Below are positions 26,757-36,071 of a stretch of DNA of 64,000 nt, in pieces. The stretch is taken from NCBI GenBank assembly GCA_900757865.1, contig CAAEPH010000009.1:1-64000 (forward strand), given 5' to 3'. The translations under genes were made by a program, and so were the position numbers. The stretch's first letter is position 1; each line of letters begins with the position of its first letter. A model generated the notes under the pieces. That model was not told the origin of the DNA. It was given only the letters and a program-made list of their open reading frames with translations, and searched no databases. This DNA is from an uncultured Sutterella sp. (GTDB taxonomy: Bacteria; Pseudomonadota; Gammaproteobacteria; Burkholderiales; Burkholderiaceae_F).

Positions 26757-27478
26757 AAAAACTCTCTCGACGCACCGTCCTTTTAAGCGGCGTAGCCACC
26801 GCCTCGGTCGCCACCACGGCGATTGGCATCAGTGTCTTGGCTGCTAAAAGTGAAGCCAAGGGGCTGTTACGTCCACCGGGAGCTTTGGCAGAAAAAGATT
26901 TCCTAGCCTCCTGCATTAAGTGCGGGCAGTGTATTCAAGTCTGTCCTTACCACAGCCTCAAGTTACTCGACTTGGCGCAAGGCATCGACATGGGCACACC
27001 GGTGGTGGATGCGCGTGAGCGTGGGTGCTACCTCTGCGACCTCTTCCCTTGCGTGCTGTGCTGTCCTTCTGGCGCATTAAATCCAGAGGTGCAGAAAATC
27101 GAGCAGGTGGAAATGGGCGTTGCTTGGGTGCATGACCCTCATCGCTGCTGGGCTTACACGAAAAAAACCGTGCCCACCACGTGGCTTGAGACCTTAAAGC
27201 AGCACGGTAACCGCACCGAGCTGGAAAACGATCTGGTTGAAAAACTCGCCCCGGAAGCGAATCAACCCTGTCGCCTGTGCGAAGTGGTCTGTCCGGTGCC
27301 CGAGCGCGACAACGCGATTCGTCTTGAGCACGGTCTCCCCATCGTAGGCCCTGCTTGCGTCGGGTGTGGGGCCTGTGAAGAAGTCTGCCCCGAAGGGATT
27401 ATCGAAATCTATTCACGAAAAACATTTGATGAGCTCTATCGCTCTTCCAGCAAGGAGACCTCACATCATGTCGAATAA
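26753..27478 (+). CDS. nosG: NosG, NapG-like ferredoxin
   Basis: 241-aa periplasmic iron-sulfur protein with a twin-arginine-like leader (KKLSRRTVLLSGVATAS). Four Cys clusters for [4Fe-4S] centres are visible (CIKCGQCIQVC, CYLCDLFPCVLC, CRLCEVVC, CVGCGACEEVC). With NosH it is thought to form a quinol dehydrogenase that feeds electrons towards NosZ through the NosC cytochromes. ATG 26753 overlaps the nosD stop. The end overlaps the nosC1 start by 11 bases. Confidence 0.93.
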   Translation: MKKLSRRTVLLSGVATASVATTAIGISVLAAKSEAKGLLRPPGALAEKDFLASCIKCGQCIQVCPYHSLKLLDLAQGIDMGTPVVDARERGCYLCDLFPCVLCCPSGALNPEVQKIEQVEMGVAWVHDPHRCWAYTKKTVPTTWLETLKQHGNRTELENDLVEKLAPEANQPCRLCEVVCPVPERDNAIRLEHGLPIVGPACVGCGACEEVCPEGIIEIYSRKTFDELYRSSSKETSHHVE

Positions 27479-28130
27479 TATGAAAACGTTGCTCACGCTC
27501 ATGGGTGCGCTCAGTCTCGGTTTAGGCTTAGCGGGCTGTGATCAAAAAGCCGATCAACCCGCGGCAGGACCGGCCACCAAAACAGCAGAGGCGACCGCCT
27601 CCGCAGCGAGCACGCCAGCACCAGGGCGCATTACGGTCGTCAACGATGCCCCTGCTGAAAAAGCGCGTCCGACGGACCCGGGTGCAGCCTTTCGCACCTA
27701 TAACGTCCAAGGGGAGAGTCAGATTCAGTACGCGCCGGAAGGTCAAGATGTCACCGAGGCAGTGAAAAACGTGCAGGTCGTGGTCGCCGCACGCAATTCC
27801 CCCTACGGCTCCATCAATGGCAATTTGCTCTCCAAGCGTCTCTCGAAAGAATTTATCCTGCTTTGCTCGGCCTGCCATGACGACTATGGCAACGGCGTCG
27901 TGGGACCCTCTCTGATCGACAAAAACGAACAAGAAGTCCGTGACATGATTCAAAAATACACGGATGACCCCAATGCCAATGTACTGATGGCGGACCTCGT
28001 GCGCCGTATGAGCCCTGAGCAAATTGACTTTATTGCCAAGGATTTGGCGCGCTTTAATGCCGAAGTCCAAGCCGAAAAACGTGGCTTGGCTCCCAACCCC
28101 ATGAAGGAGATTGATCATGGCCGTCAATAA
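27468..28130 (+). CDS. nosC1: NosC1, monoheme c-type cytochrome lipoprotein
   Basis: 220-aa cytochrome with a lipobox (LGLGLAGC, Cys at about residue 22), an Ala/Pro/Thr-rich linker and a single CSACH heme site. Met residues downstream (VLMADLVRRM) could provide the sixth ligand. It probably carries electrons between NosGH and the cytochrome domain of NosZ. AAGGAG lies upstream of ATG 27468, inside the end of nosG. The longer frame from 27366 is within nosG and is rejected. Confidence 0.9.
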   Translation: MSNNMKTLLTLMGALSLGLGLAGCDQKADQPAAGPATKTAEATASAASTPAPGRITVVNDAPAEKARPTDPGAAFRTYNVQGESQIQYAPEGQDVTEAVKNVQVVVAARNSPYGSINGNLLSKRLSKEFILLCSACHDDYGNGVVGPSLIDKNEQEVRDMIQKYTDDPNANVLMADLVRRMSPEQIDFIAKDLARFNAEVQAEKRGLAPNPMKEIDHGRQ

Positions 28131-28599
28131 ACCGATCGTTGCTGTAGCCACTGTCGCGCTCGGTGCTATCGCTTTCTGGATGTGGCAAAGTGGAGCGGAT
28201 GTTCCTACCGCCCCCGATCCTACTCAGGACCCACGCTATTCCTCAGCCACCATCGATGAGGGCAGTGCCAAAGCCAAGCAGACATCAGCCACGCCTGCTG
28301 CCACGTCTGCACCCGTCTCAGTCGCCGAAACGACGACCCCGGAGCCGCTCAAGCGTATCGTGATCCCTCAAGAAAAGCTCTCCGACCTTTACCTCGTGAA
28401 GTGCTCTTCATGCCACGGGCGAGATGGCAAGGGCCCAGTGGGACCCTCGATTGCCGGCAAGAGTGAAGAAGAAAACTTAGCCATGCTTCGTCGCTATAAG
28501 GCCAACGAAGTGGAAAACACCTTGATGGCCGATTTACTCACTCGCACGAGCGACGAAGAGTTGGCCAAACTCGCGCACGAAATTTCACAGTTCAAATAA
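28117..28599 (+). CDS. nosC2: NosC2, monoheme c-type cytochrome
   Basis: 160-aa cytochrome, paralogous to NosC1 (shared pattern CHxxxGxGxVGPS, then LMADLLTRTS). An uncleaved N-terminal membrane anchor (KPIVAVATVALGAIAFWMW) is followed by a Thr/Ala/Pro-rich linker and one CSSCH heme site. It is likely a partner of NosC1 in the periplasmic electron chain. ATG 28117 has GAAGGAG upstream and overlaps the end of nosC1. Confidence 0.9.
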   Translation: MAVNKPIVAVATVALGAIAFWMWQSGADVPTAPDPTQDPRYSSATIDEGSAKAKQTSATPAATSAPVSVAETTTPEPLKRIVIPQEKLSDLYLVKCSSCHGRDGKGPVGPSIAGKSEEENLAMLRRYKANEVENTLMADLLTRTSDEELAKLAHEISQFK

Positions 28600-28620
28600 C
28601 GTTGGACAGGGACACTTCTG

Positions 28621-29490
28621 ATGAAACGAGATACGACGCGTCCACCTTCCTCGTTCTTTTGGCGAACGACAGTGGACGGGAAGAAACATTTAAAAATCCG
28701 CCCCTTGCGCTGGTGCGTCCCCATTTTTCTAGCGAGCTTTTTCTTGCTCTCCTACGGCTTTGACGTCCAGATGCTCGAAGGCTCCTTGGTTGCTAGCCGA
28801 TTAATGGGCTACCACCTGGTGGACCTCTACTGCAGTCTCGAAGTCATTGCCGCTCACCACAAAATTGCCACCAACTTGATGATTGGCATGATCTCGATCG
28901 CCCTGATTTACTGGATGATCGGCGGGCGCAGTTTTTGCGCCTGGGTCTGTCCCTATGGGTTGCTCTCCGAGTGGGCGCAAAGTCTGCACCGTTGGTTGGT
29001 CAAGCGCGGCGTAATCAAAAAACGCAAAAAAGTCACCACCCAAATCAAATACGTGTTTTTGGTGTCGTTTTTGCTCGCGAGTGCCCTCTCTGGGTATTTG
29101 ATTTTCGAGCACATCAACGTGGTGGGCATCATTTCGCGTTGGTTGATTTACGGTCTGACCGAATCGGCCCTCGTGGTCGTGGTGGTACTCACCTTTGAGA
29201 TCTTTTTCTACGAACGCGTTTGGTGTCGATCCATTTGCCCAAGTGGGACGGTCTACGGCCTATTAAATCCCATTGCGCTCATCCGCATCGAAGCCGATCG
29301 CACGTTGTGTGACAACTGTGGCGACTGCACCCCTGCGTGTCACGTCCCCGAAGCCTTAGCTCCCGTCTTTATCAGCAAAGACGGCACCGTGTTCCTCAAC
29401 TCCACGGATTGCACAATGTGTGGCAAATGCTTAGATGCTTGCTCACGCGATGTCTTTCACTTTAACCATCGACTTAAAGATTTGGTGTAA
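28621..29490 (+). CDS. nosH: NosH, NapH-like membrane ferredoxin
   Basis: 289-aa polytopic membrane protein with about four or five helices, two cytoplasmic CxxxCP motifs (CAWVCPYG and CRSICPSG) and two C-terminal [4Fe-4S] clusters (CDNCGDCTPAC, CTMCGKCLDAC). It is the NapH/NosH type of quinol-oxidising subunit that works with NosG. It follows nosC2 by 21 bases. Confidence 0.93.
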   Translation: MKRDTTRPPSSFFWRTTVDGKKHLKIRPLRWCVPIFLASFFLLSYGFDVQMLEGSLVASRLMGYHLVDLYCSLEVIAAHHKIATNLMIGMISIALIYWMIGGRSFCAWVCPYGLLSEWAQSLHRWLVKRGVIKKRKKVTTQIKYVFLVSFLLASALSGYLIFEHINVVGIISRWLIYGLTESALVVVVVLTFEIFFYERVWCRSICPSGTVYGLLNPIALIRIEADRTLCDNCGDCTPACHVPEALAPVFISKDGTVFLNSTDCTMCGKCLDACSRDVFHFNHRLKDLV

Positions 29491-29493
29491 ATC

Positions 29494-30138
29494 ATGGTGA
29501 TCAACATTCAACAAGCCACCAAACGGTTTGGCTCGCAAACGGTTCTCGATCAGGTGGACCTGCAGATTCAGGCGGGTGAGCGTGTCATTTTGCTCGGGCA
29601 AAATGGCGCCGGGAAAACCACGTTGCTGCGTTGCCTCCTCGGCGACTATCAGCTGGATCACGGGTCGGTAAGCATCATGGGGTTTAATCCCAGCACAGAG
29701 CGTGAAAAGGCCTTGAAAAACGTGGCCTTTATTCCTCAACTGCCGCCACCCCTACCCTTTTCGCTAAAGGCGTTGTGGGATTTTGCGACCAATACCTCAG
29801 GACTGGATCGTGAGGAAGCGTTTGAATACTGTCACCGCTTTGATCTCCCTATTGAAGAGCAACTCAATAAACCCTTCAATAAGCTCTCTGGCGGGATGAA
29901 GCAGAAAGTGCTCGCGTCGCTCGCTTTTGCTCGACACTGCCCAATCATGCTCTTTGATGAGCCCACCGCCAATCTCGACGTAAAAGGTCGCGAAACGTTT
30001 GCTGAAATCATTCGCGAACCGCTCTTTGCTCACACCACCATGATCTTTATTAGTCATCGGTTGGAAGAACTCCAAACCACACTGGATCGTGCCCTCTATA
30101 TGGACCTAGGAAGGATTGTTAAAGATGAAGCCCTCTAA
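29494..30138 (+). CDS. nosF: NosF, ABC transporter ATPase
   Basis: 214-aa ATPase with Walker A (GQNGAGKTT), signature LSGGMKQK and Walker B (CPIMLFDEPTANLD). It pairs with the NosY permease; NosDFY is required for CuZ assembly. It lies 3 bases after nosH and overlaps the nosL start by 14 bases. Confidence 0.93.
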   Translation: MVINIQQATKRFGSQTVLDQVDLQIQAGERVILLGQNGAGKTTLLRCLLGDYQLDHGSVSIMGFNPSTEREKALKNVAFIPQLPPPLPFSLKALWDFATNTSGLDREEAFEYCHRFDLPIEEQLNKPFNKLSGGMKQKVLASLAFARHCPIMLFDEPTANLDVKGRETFAEIIREPLFAHTTMIFISHRLEELQTTLDRALYMDLGRIVKDEAL

Positions 30139-30619
30139 AACGTTTCGCACTTTGATGAGTATTGCTCTTTTGGGCAGCGCGCTCACTGGCCTTGTGGGTT
30201 GCGACAAATCGGTCAATCTTGACCCCGTCAACCCTGCTTGGGATCGGGATACCTGCACGCGTTGCAACATGTTGATTAGTGACCATCACTTCACTGCACA
30301 AATTGTGAATCCTCAAACGGGTGACCATTTCTCCTTTGATGATTTGGGGTGTGCGCTTGACTGGCTTAACAAAACCCACCCCACCTGGGCAAAAGACGCC
30401 TTGATTTATGCGACCGATGCTCAAGGTGAAGGTTGGGTGAATATTCAAAAAGGCGTGATTGCCACCCCGTTTGTGACACCAATGTCTTTTGGGCTGGGTG
30501 TGGTCGCCTCTGCTGACAAACTCCCGACCGACAAAAAGGTCGTTACCCTTGAAGAAGCACAAGCCCTTGTCGCCGAAAAAATTCAGAGTAAAGCCCATCA
30601 CCATGCCATGGGTCACTAA
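30125..30619 (+). CDS. nosL: NosL, copper chaperone lipoprotein
   Basis: 164-aa lipoprotein with a lipobox (LTGLVGC) and the NosL copper motif CTRCNM (ligands Cys and Met). NosL delivers Cu(I) to NosZ together with NosDFY. The end is His-rich (KAHHHAMGH), possibly a second metal site. In Wolinella the order is nosY then nosL; here nosL precedes nosY. ATG 30125 has AGGAAGGA upstream. Confidence 0.92.
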   Translation: MKPSKTFRTLMSIALLGSALTGLVGCDKSVNLDPVNPAWDRDTCTRCNMLISDHHFTAQIVNPQTGDHFSFDDLGCALDWLNKTHPTWAKDALIYATDAQGEGWVNIQKGVIATPFVTPMSFGLGVVASADKLPTDKKVVTLEEAQALVAEKIQSKAHHHAMGH

Positions 30620-30637
30620 CCGACGAGTCAAACCATT

Positions 30638-31465
30638 ATGAAAAACGTGGGTCTTTTATTCAAAATGGACATCAGCGCAGCGCTCCATTCCAAATGGTTT
30701 TGGGGCTATGTCGTCCTGATCGTCTTGAGCATCGCTACTATCTTTGCCACAGGCGTCACGGACAGTCGTGTCATGGGGTTTACGGGGCTCACTCGACTGC
30801 TTCTTATCTTCATTCAAGCGACAAATTTGGTGCTCCCGATTTTTATTCTCGTGAGCACCGTGCGAACCCTGGTGAAAGAGCGTGAAACCAATGTCTTTGA
30901 ATATTTACTGAGCTACCCCATCAGTTTGGGCCAATATTACTGGGCCAAAGCGCTAGCACGCTATACGATCATCGCTCTGCCCCTGGTGGTCTCACTGGCG
31001 CTCGCGGACGTGCTCTCACTTCTGCGTGGCCAAAGTGTGCCTTGGTCATTGAGCGCGCTTTACGCGGGCCTATTATTGGCGAGCACGCTCTACTACATTG
31101 GGCTCAGTTTTCTCACCTCGTCGCTGGTGAAAACACAGGAAATGGGACTGGCGGTTGCGCTTACGCTTTGGCTTATCCTGGTCGCGTTTTTAGACATTGT
31201 TTTGCTCGGGTTGCTGATCAAAGCGCTGGTTCCCGAAAACATTATTTATAGCCTGGCACTTCTCAATCCGATCCAAGTCTTTAAAATGGCAGCTATCTCG
31301 CTATTTGATCCCGTGCTCTCGGTGGTGGGACCGGTGGCGTATTTCTTGTTAGACAACTTGGGGCAAGCGGGGCTCATTGCGTATGCGCTACTCTATCTCA
31401 GCGCATCGGGTTTGCTCTTTTTGCTGCTCGGGTATTGGCGATTTAGTCGCAAAGATCTGCTTTAA
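30638..31465 (+). CDS. nosY: NosY, ABC transporter permease
   Basis: 275-aa integral membrane permease with six hydrophobic segments and the ABC-2 segment VKERETNVFEYLLSYP after the second helix. It is the partner of NosF for copper-site assembly in NosZ. It is the last nos gene; a sensor kinase starts only three bases after its stop codon. Confidence 0.92.
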   Translation: MKNVGLLFKMDISAALHSKWFWGYVVLIVLSIATIFATGVTDSRVMGFTGLTRLLLIFIQATNLVLPIFILVSTVRTLVKERETNVFEYLLSYPISLGQYYWAKALARYTIIALPLVVSLALADVLSLLRGQSVPWSLSALYAGLLLASTLYYIGLSFLTSSLVKTQEMGLAVALTLWLILVAFLDIVLLGLLIKALVPENIIYSLALLNPIQVFKMAAISLFDPVLSVVGPVAYFLLDNLGQAGLIAYALLYLSASGLLFLLLGYWRFSRKDLL

Positions 31466-31468
31466 GAG

Positions 31469-33349
31469 GTGAAGCTCTCCATCGTGCACAACCTGTGGTT
31501 CTTCTCTGCGTCCAACTTTAACCGTCACCCTGGCTCCTGGCGAGCTTGGGTGATGGGGATCGTGTTGTCGATTTTTGCGCTTCCTGCCCTCGCGCAACTC
31601 GATTCGGTCTGGGGCGAGACCAGTGAACCCCCTGTGCGCGTTGGTACCATTATGCGGGCCGACCTCGATGAGATCGCCTCTCAGCAAGCCATTCTTTTGG
31701 ATCACATCCGTCGCAATTTATTGCCTCGCAAAGTGATCATGACTTACTACACAGAGGAAACCCTCCTTCAGGCCGTGAAAGCCAAAGTCATTGACTTCCT
31801 CATCTGTGATGCCCTCTGCTATGCGAGTATCGACCATGAGGTGACACTGCGTCCCTTAGCCGGATTGGTCACGCCTCAGGCGGTGGACGCCGACCATATG
31901 ACTGCTAGCGTCGCGTTCGTGCCCAACACACCACAAACAGCCAGCTGGGAAATGGGCGACTTACGCGGGAAAAAACTCGTGACGTTGGATAAAACGTCTT
32001 TTGGCGGTTTTGTCGCGTTGATGGCGCACTTAGAACACTTGCGCTACAACCCCAACACGTTCTTTTCTCAGATTGATGAGACCCAAGGTAATTCGGTGCC
32101 TGTTGTTGGAGCGGTCCTCCAGGATACCTCCCTCCAAACCGTGGGCGTGTTGCCGGCCTGTACTTTAGAAGCCTTTGCCAAAGAAGGGTTGATCCGACTG
32201 CAGGAGCTAAAAATCATCGGTGCGCAAAATGATCCAAGTCTGGCCTGTCAACACACCACGGCACTTTACCCGAGTTGGGTCTTAGCCTCCACCCCTAGCG
32301 TGGATCCAGCTCTCATTCGCACGGTAACGGCTACAGCGCTCTCAAGTATCTCTGCGGGCGAACTTGAATGGTCCTTTCCGCCTCACGACTTTCAAGGCGT
32401 TCATAACCTCTTGATGGACCTGAAATTAGGACCCTACCACGGTCTCATGGACCGATTCTGGCACGATATTTTCTTGCGTTATCAATGGTGGTTTCTCGGT
32501 GGCATCCTTTTGATTCTCACCATTATCGCGCACAGTTTGTTGGTTTCTCGATTGGTGCATTTGCGCACTCAGGATCTGCACCGGTTAATGCTCGAGCAAA
32601 AAGCCATGTCGGACGAGATGATGGAAACGCGCTCACGATTGCAATCCATGGAAAAGGTGCAAACCATCAGTCAGGTCTCGACGATTTTTGCCCACGAAAT
32701 GAAGCAACCTTTAGGTGCCATTCGTAATTTCTCCCTAGGACTCATTCGTCGCAGTGAACAAAATGACTTAGATCCCCAGATGTTGCGCGATATTCTCAAC
32801 AAAGTGGTCTTCCTCACAGATCGCGCCTCAAGCATCGTCACTCACGTACGTCAATACGCAAAGTCCGCTCCTGACGAACGACAAGTGAAAGACCTCAATC
32901 AAGTGATCCGCGATACGCTCATCACTTTCAAAAAGACGTCCACCAAAGTCGTACCACTTACCATGGAACTCATGGAAACGCCCGTTTGGGTAGAAATGAA
33001 CAGTTGGGAGATCGAGTTTGCCATCCTCAATTTGTTAAAAAACGCAATGGAGGCTATGCATTCGCAGCTCAATCCGCAAATCAGCGTCACCCTCACGGCG
33101 GACGACTATCATGCCCATCTGACGGTTAAAGACAATGGACCAGGATTGAATGAAGAACAGTTACGCGCTATCTTTAATCCACTCTTTACCACCAAAAAAG
33201 GTGGCATGGGCTTAGGGCTCTCGATTGTGATGAACGTTGTCGAAAGTCATGGCGGACGAATCAACGCGCACCCTAACCCCAATCGCGGACTCTCCATGGA
33301 AATCGTTTTACCGTTAACTCACCAAGATGACCAACTCAAACATGCCTAA
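31469..33349 (+). CDS. TtrS-like sensor histidine kinase downstream of nos genes
   Basis: 626-aa kinase with the same layout as the kinase at 6165-8060: signal segment, PhnD-type periplasmic domain (about residues 55-320), a transmembrane helix (about 340-358), the His box IFAHEMKQPLGAIRNF, an N box (LLKNAMEAM) and a G box (GGMGLGLSIV). The start taken is GTG 31469; ATG 31553 just before the hydrophobic segment is an alternative. It is fused to the nos transcription unit with a 3-base gap, which could make its level depend on nos expression. The ligand is not known. Confidence 0.85.
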   Translation: MKLSIVHNLWFFSASNFNRHPGSWRAWVMGIVLSIFALPALAQLDSVWGETSEPPVRVGTIMRADLDEIASQQAILLDHIRRNLLPRKVIMTYYTEETLLQAVKAKVIDFLICDALCYASIDHEVTLRPLAGLVTPQAVDADHMTASVAFVPNTPQTASWEMGDLRGKKLVTLDKTSFGGFVALMAHLEHLRYNPNTFFSQIDETQGNSVPVVGAVLQDTSLQTVGVLPACTLEAFAKEGLIRLQELKIIGAQNDPSLACQHTTALYPSWVLASTPSVDPALIRTVTATALSSISAGELEWSFPPHDFQGVHNLLMDLKLGPYHGLMDRFWHDIFLRYQWWFLGGILLILTIIAHSLLVSRLVHLRTQDLHRLMLEQKAMSDEMMETRSRLQSMEKVQTISQVSTIFAHEMKQPLGAIRNFSLGLIRRSEQNDLDPQMLRDILNKVVFLTDRASSIVTHVRQYAKSAPDERQVKDLNQVIRDTLITFKKTSTKVVPLTMELMETPVWVEMNSWEIEFAILNLLKNAMEAMHSQLNPQISVTLTADDYHAHLTVKDNGPGLNEEQLRAIFNPLFTTKKGGMGLGLSIVMNVVESHGGRINAHPNPNRGLSMEIVLPLTHQDDQLKHA

Positions 33350-33962
33350 TGCCAATGTGCCCGTCATCCGCATTGTCGATGATGACGAAATGATGTTAAG
33401 TTCCTGGGTCTTTTTTCTGGAGGCTGAAGGACGTCGTGTTCGCTCCTACACCGATGCGTTGGACTTTGTCGAACACGATGACTTTAGTGATCCTGGGTGC
33501 CTGCTCCTGGACGTCCGTATGCCGAACATGTCAGGCTTAGAACTGCAAGAGCTCATGAGCATCAAAGGCATTGAGCTTCCCATTGTGTTTGTCTCAGGGC
33601 ACGGTGACGTAGACATGGTCGTTCACGCGCTCAAACACGGAGCAGATGATTTTCTCCAAAAACCAGTCAATGAAGTTCGCCTTCTCCAGGCGTTGGATGC
33701 TGCGGTGGCACGCGACCTGGAACGTCGAGCCAAACTCAAAATCACCCAAAGCTTAGCGGAAACCTACGACACGCTCACCGACCGGGAAAAAGAAGTGGTA
33801 GGTTTTGTTGCACAGGGCCTGATGAACAAAGTGATTGCTGACAAAATGGGTATCAGCGAACGCACTGTTCAAATTCACCGAGGTGTGGCCTGTAAAAAAC
33901 TGGGCGTACGTACGGTCGTCGATTTAGTCAAACTGTTGCAAAAATTGGGACTTTCTTCCTAG
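33327..33962 (+). CDS. TtrR-like response regulator
   Basis: 211-aa regulator with receiver domain (VDDDE pocket, Asp in LLLDVRMP, Lys in QKPVNE) and a LuxR-type DNA-binding domain (LTDREKEVVGFVA ... SERTVQIHRG). It overlaps the kinase gene by 23 bases. It resembles the regulator at 5530-6168 closely in motifs, so the two pairs are paralogues. No reductase follows; possible targets are the nos operon or genes elsewhere. Confidence 0.9.
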   Translation: MTNSNMPNANVPVIRIVDDDEMMLSSWVFFLEAEGRRVRSYTDALDFVEHDDFSDPGCLLLDVRMPNMSGLELQELMSIKGIELPIVFVSGHGDVDMVVHALKHGADDFLQKPVNEVRLLQALDAAVARDLERRAKLKITQSLAETYDTLTDREKEVVGFVAQGLMNKVIADKMGISERTVQIHRGVACKKLGVRTVVDLVKLLQKLGLSS

Positions 33963-33981
33963 GGTTTTCCCTAGGTTTTAT
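33958..33981 (+). terminator. Terminator of the nos / two-component unit
   Basis: Perfect stem CCTAGGG-tttt-CCCTAGG (33958-33975) followed by TTTTAT. The stem begins within the last codons of the response regulator gene. Confidence 0.85.
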
Positions 33982-34110
33982 ATTGTAATACATGTTTATG
34001 ATAAAGCCTCTTTTTGCCAAACAGCTTGATCCATGATCGGCTTTGTTCATTTTTAAGCGCCGTCTTTAAATCAACACATGAAAAGGTTTCTGAGTTCACA
34101 AGGCATCTAC

Positions 34111-34155
34111 AAAAAAGCCTTGCTGTTTTTCCATAATGAGGCAGCAAGGCTTTTC
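34111..34155 (-). terminator. Terminator of the AEC permease gene
   Basis: Inverted repeat AAAAGCCTTGCTG (34113-34125) and CAGCAAGGCTTTT (34142-34154). On the minus strand it ends in TTTTTT, and on the plus strand in TTTTCTGTTTT, so it may work in both directions. Confidence 0.8.
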
Positions 34156-34187
34156 TGTTTTGTGCACATGTGCACAAACGTTCTTCT

Positions 34188-35111
34188 TCAGACGAAGGTT
34201 TGGGCGAGCATCATCCACAATGGTAAGGTCAACACCGCAACAAGGGTTTGCAGCGTTGTTAAATCGGCCACCGCTTCGCCATTGCCACCCATTCGCGTCG
34301 CCAGAATGTAACACGAGTTCGCCGTAGGTAAAGCGGTAAAACAGAGCAACGCTCCCATTTCCACAGTGGATAAATTCAGGAGCAATCCCATCACCACCGC
34401 AACCAAAGGCACGGCGACCAGTCGTTCCACGGTAGCCAGGGTCAACAACTTTTTGTATCGGGACAAATCATTAATAGCCATGCCCGATCCAATGGCAAGC
34501 AGAGCTAATGCCAGAGAAGAAGATCCCAAACTCTTAAACACATTAAAGACTAAACTCGGTACCGTCCAAGAGAAAACATTAAAAATCAGCCCTGCCACAG
34601 TCGCCAAAATCAACGGATTAGTGGCAATAGCTTTCACCACGCTGGTCCACCCCTCCCCTTTTTTCTGGGCAGCCTGAGACAAGTCAGTCACGGCAAAAGC
34701 ATTTGAGATCGGCACCCAAAGTCCAAGTAACAAAGCGAACAAAGCTAACCCATCGGTACCATAAAGGGACGACGCGAGTGCAAAACCAATATACGAATTG
34801 AAGCGATACCCACACTGGCGAATGGAGGCATCGGTCATGCGATCCACCTTAGCCATCTTGGAGACCAGATAGGCCATCACCACCGCTAAGCCCATGGCCG
34901 TCAATCCCGATATCAAAAATCGACTGGCACTACCGAGATCCAGATTGGCTGTCGCCACACTGTTAAAAAGCAACGGTGGAAACAAGACGAAGTACACCAG
35001 TTTTTCAACGCCATCCCAAAAAGGGCGAGAAAAAAAGTTTTTCTTCGATAGCCAAAAGCCCATCAAGATCAGAATAAAAGGATGCAGGACAATCCCGACA
35101 ACAGACAACAT
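34188..35111 (-). CDS. AEC family permease
   Basis: 307-aa membrane transporter of the auxin efflux carrier (AEC) family with about ten hydrophobic segments. Typical features are the N-terminal PFILILMGFWLSKK helix and the C-terminal segment TALPTANSCYILATRMGG. Bacterial members often export or import malonate, malate or related acids; the substrate here is unknown. ATG 35111 was chosen because GAGGAG lies 10 bases upstream; GTG 35129 is an alternative. It lies between the nos/two-component block and the palindrome region; one palindrome copy (34161) sits just after its stop codon. Confidence 0.85.
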   Translation of the reverse strand: MLSVVGIVLHPFILILMGFWLSKKNFFSRPFWDGVEKLVYFVLFPPLLFNSVATANLDLGSASRFLISGLTAMGLAVVMAYLVSKMAKVDRMTDASIRQCGYRFNSYIGFALASSLYGTDGLALFALLLGLWVPISNAFAVTDLSQAAQKKGEGWTSVVKAIATNPLILATVAGLIFNVFSWTVPSLVFNVFKSLGSSSLALALLAIGSGMAINDLSRYKKLLTLATVERLVAVPLVAVVMGLLLNLSTVEMGALLCFTALPTANSCYILATRMGGNGEAVADLTTLQTLVAVLTLPLWMMLAQTFV

Positions 35112-35221
35112 GCCACAAAGGCTCCTCACAAAAAAAGATAACGGTGATTGGTCATCTCGTATTATGGATGTTTTGGTATCTCACTGACAACTGCGATAGC
35201 CTCACCCGCTTCTCCCTCCAA

Positions 35222-36012
35222 TGTGCACATGTGCACATTGGATGTCCGAATCACGATATTGAAGTTTTCTCTTTGTCCTTACCCTCGGGATGGTTTTCAT
35301 CAAAAGCCATCCCCCTGTGATCAGACTTTTAGAAATGTGTACTTAAGGTGCTGTCCAAAGTACCCTAATTTAAAACTCAACGATGTACTTTGCGTACATT
35401 GAGATGGCGGCTCTGTGCACATGTGCACATCTAAAGCCACTTTAAGTCTCCAACTTTTCGATGTACTTTTTGAGCATTCTAAATTGCACTTTTTTCATCC
35501 ACCTCTGTGTGCACATGTGCACAACCACGATAGAACTCATTTTTTTCGATGTACTTAACGTGCATTTTTTTAGGAGAACTAACTCGCCGTTTTCAACGGG
35601 GAAAAACAAGGTGTGCACATGTGCACATCCAAACGGGCAAGAAAGCTTAAAAATTTAGAATGTACTTTATGTGCAATCCACATTTCAAATCAATGATGTT
35701 TGATACCCAGAGATCTCAAATCCAAGCAAAATTTCTTTTTCTGTTTAATGCTGTGATGTGGCTGCATCTAACCTTGATAGAGCCTTGTGCACATGTGCAC
35801 ATCGATAATTCGATTCTTGAGAATGTACTTTGTGTGCAATTCCCATCGCTAAAAACACAAAAAATCTACTAGTGAACGTCTTAGCTCGGTCATGCAAAAT
35901 GCATCATCTTCTTGATGCCCAATGTGACTTCTGTTGATAAATATTTTCCCACCCAGCTTAACTCACCTATTCTCGGCGATCATTAAACAGACACTTTGTG
36001 CACATGTGCACA
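35222..36012 (+). repeat. Composite array A: alternating palindromes and iterons
   Basis: Palindromes at 35222, 35414, 35508, 35612, 35786 and 35997 alternate with iteron-like 15-mers of consensus TGTACTTNNNGWGCA at 35338 (weak), 35384, 35462, 35550, 35661 and 35824. All iterons point the same way. From 35414 on, each iteron starts 38-49 bases after the start of a palindrome. The iterons are often preceded by CGA and followed by ATT or a T run. No coding sequence fits; short open frames here are created by the repeats. Confidence 0.8.
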
Positions 36013-36071
36013 CACTCTTCAAGCTCATGAATCTTGTATTTTTTTGGGATACCGTCACAACAATAGTTGTT

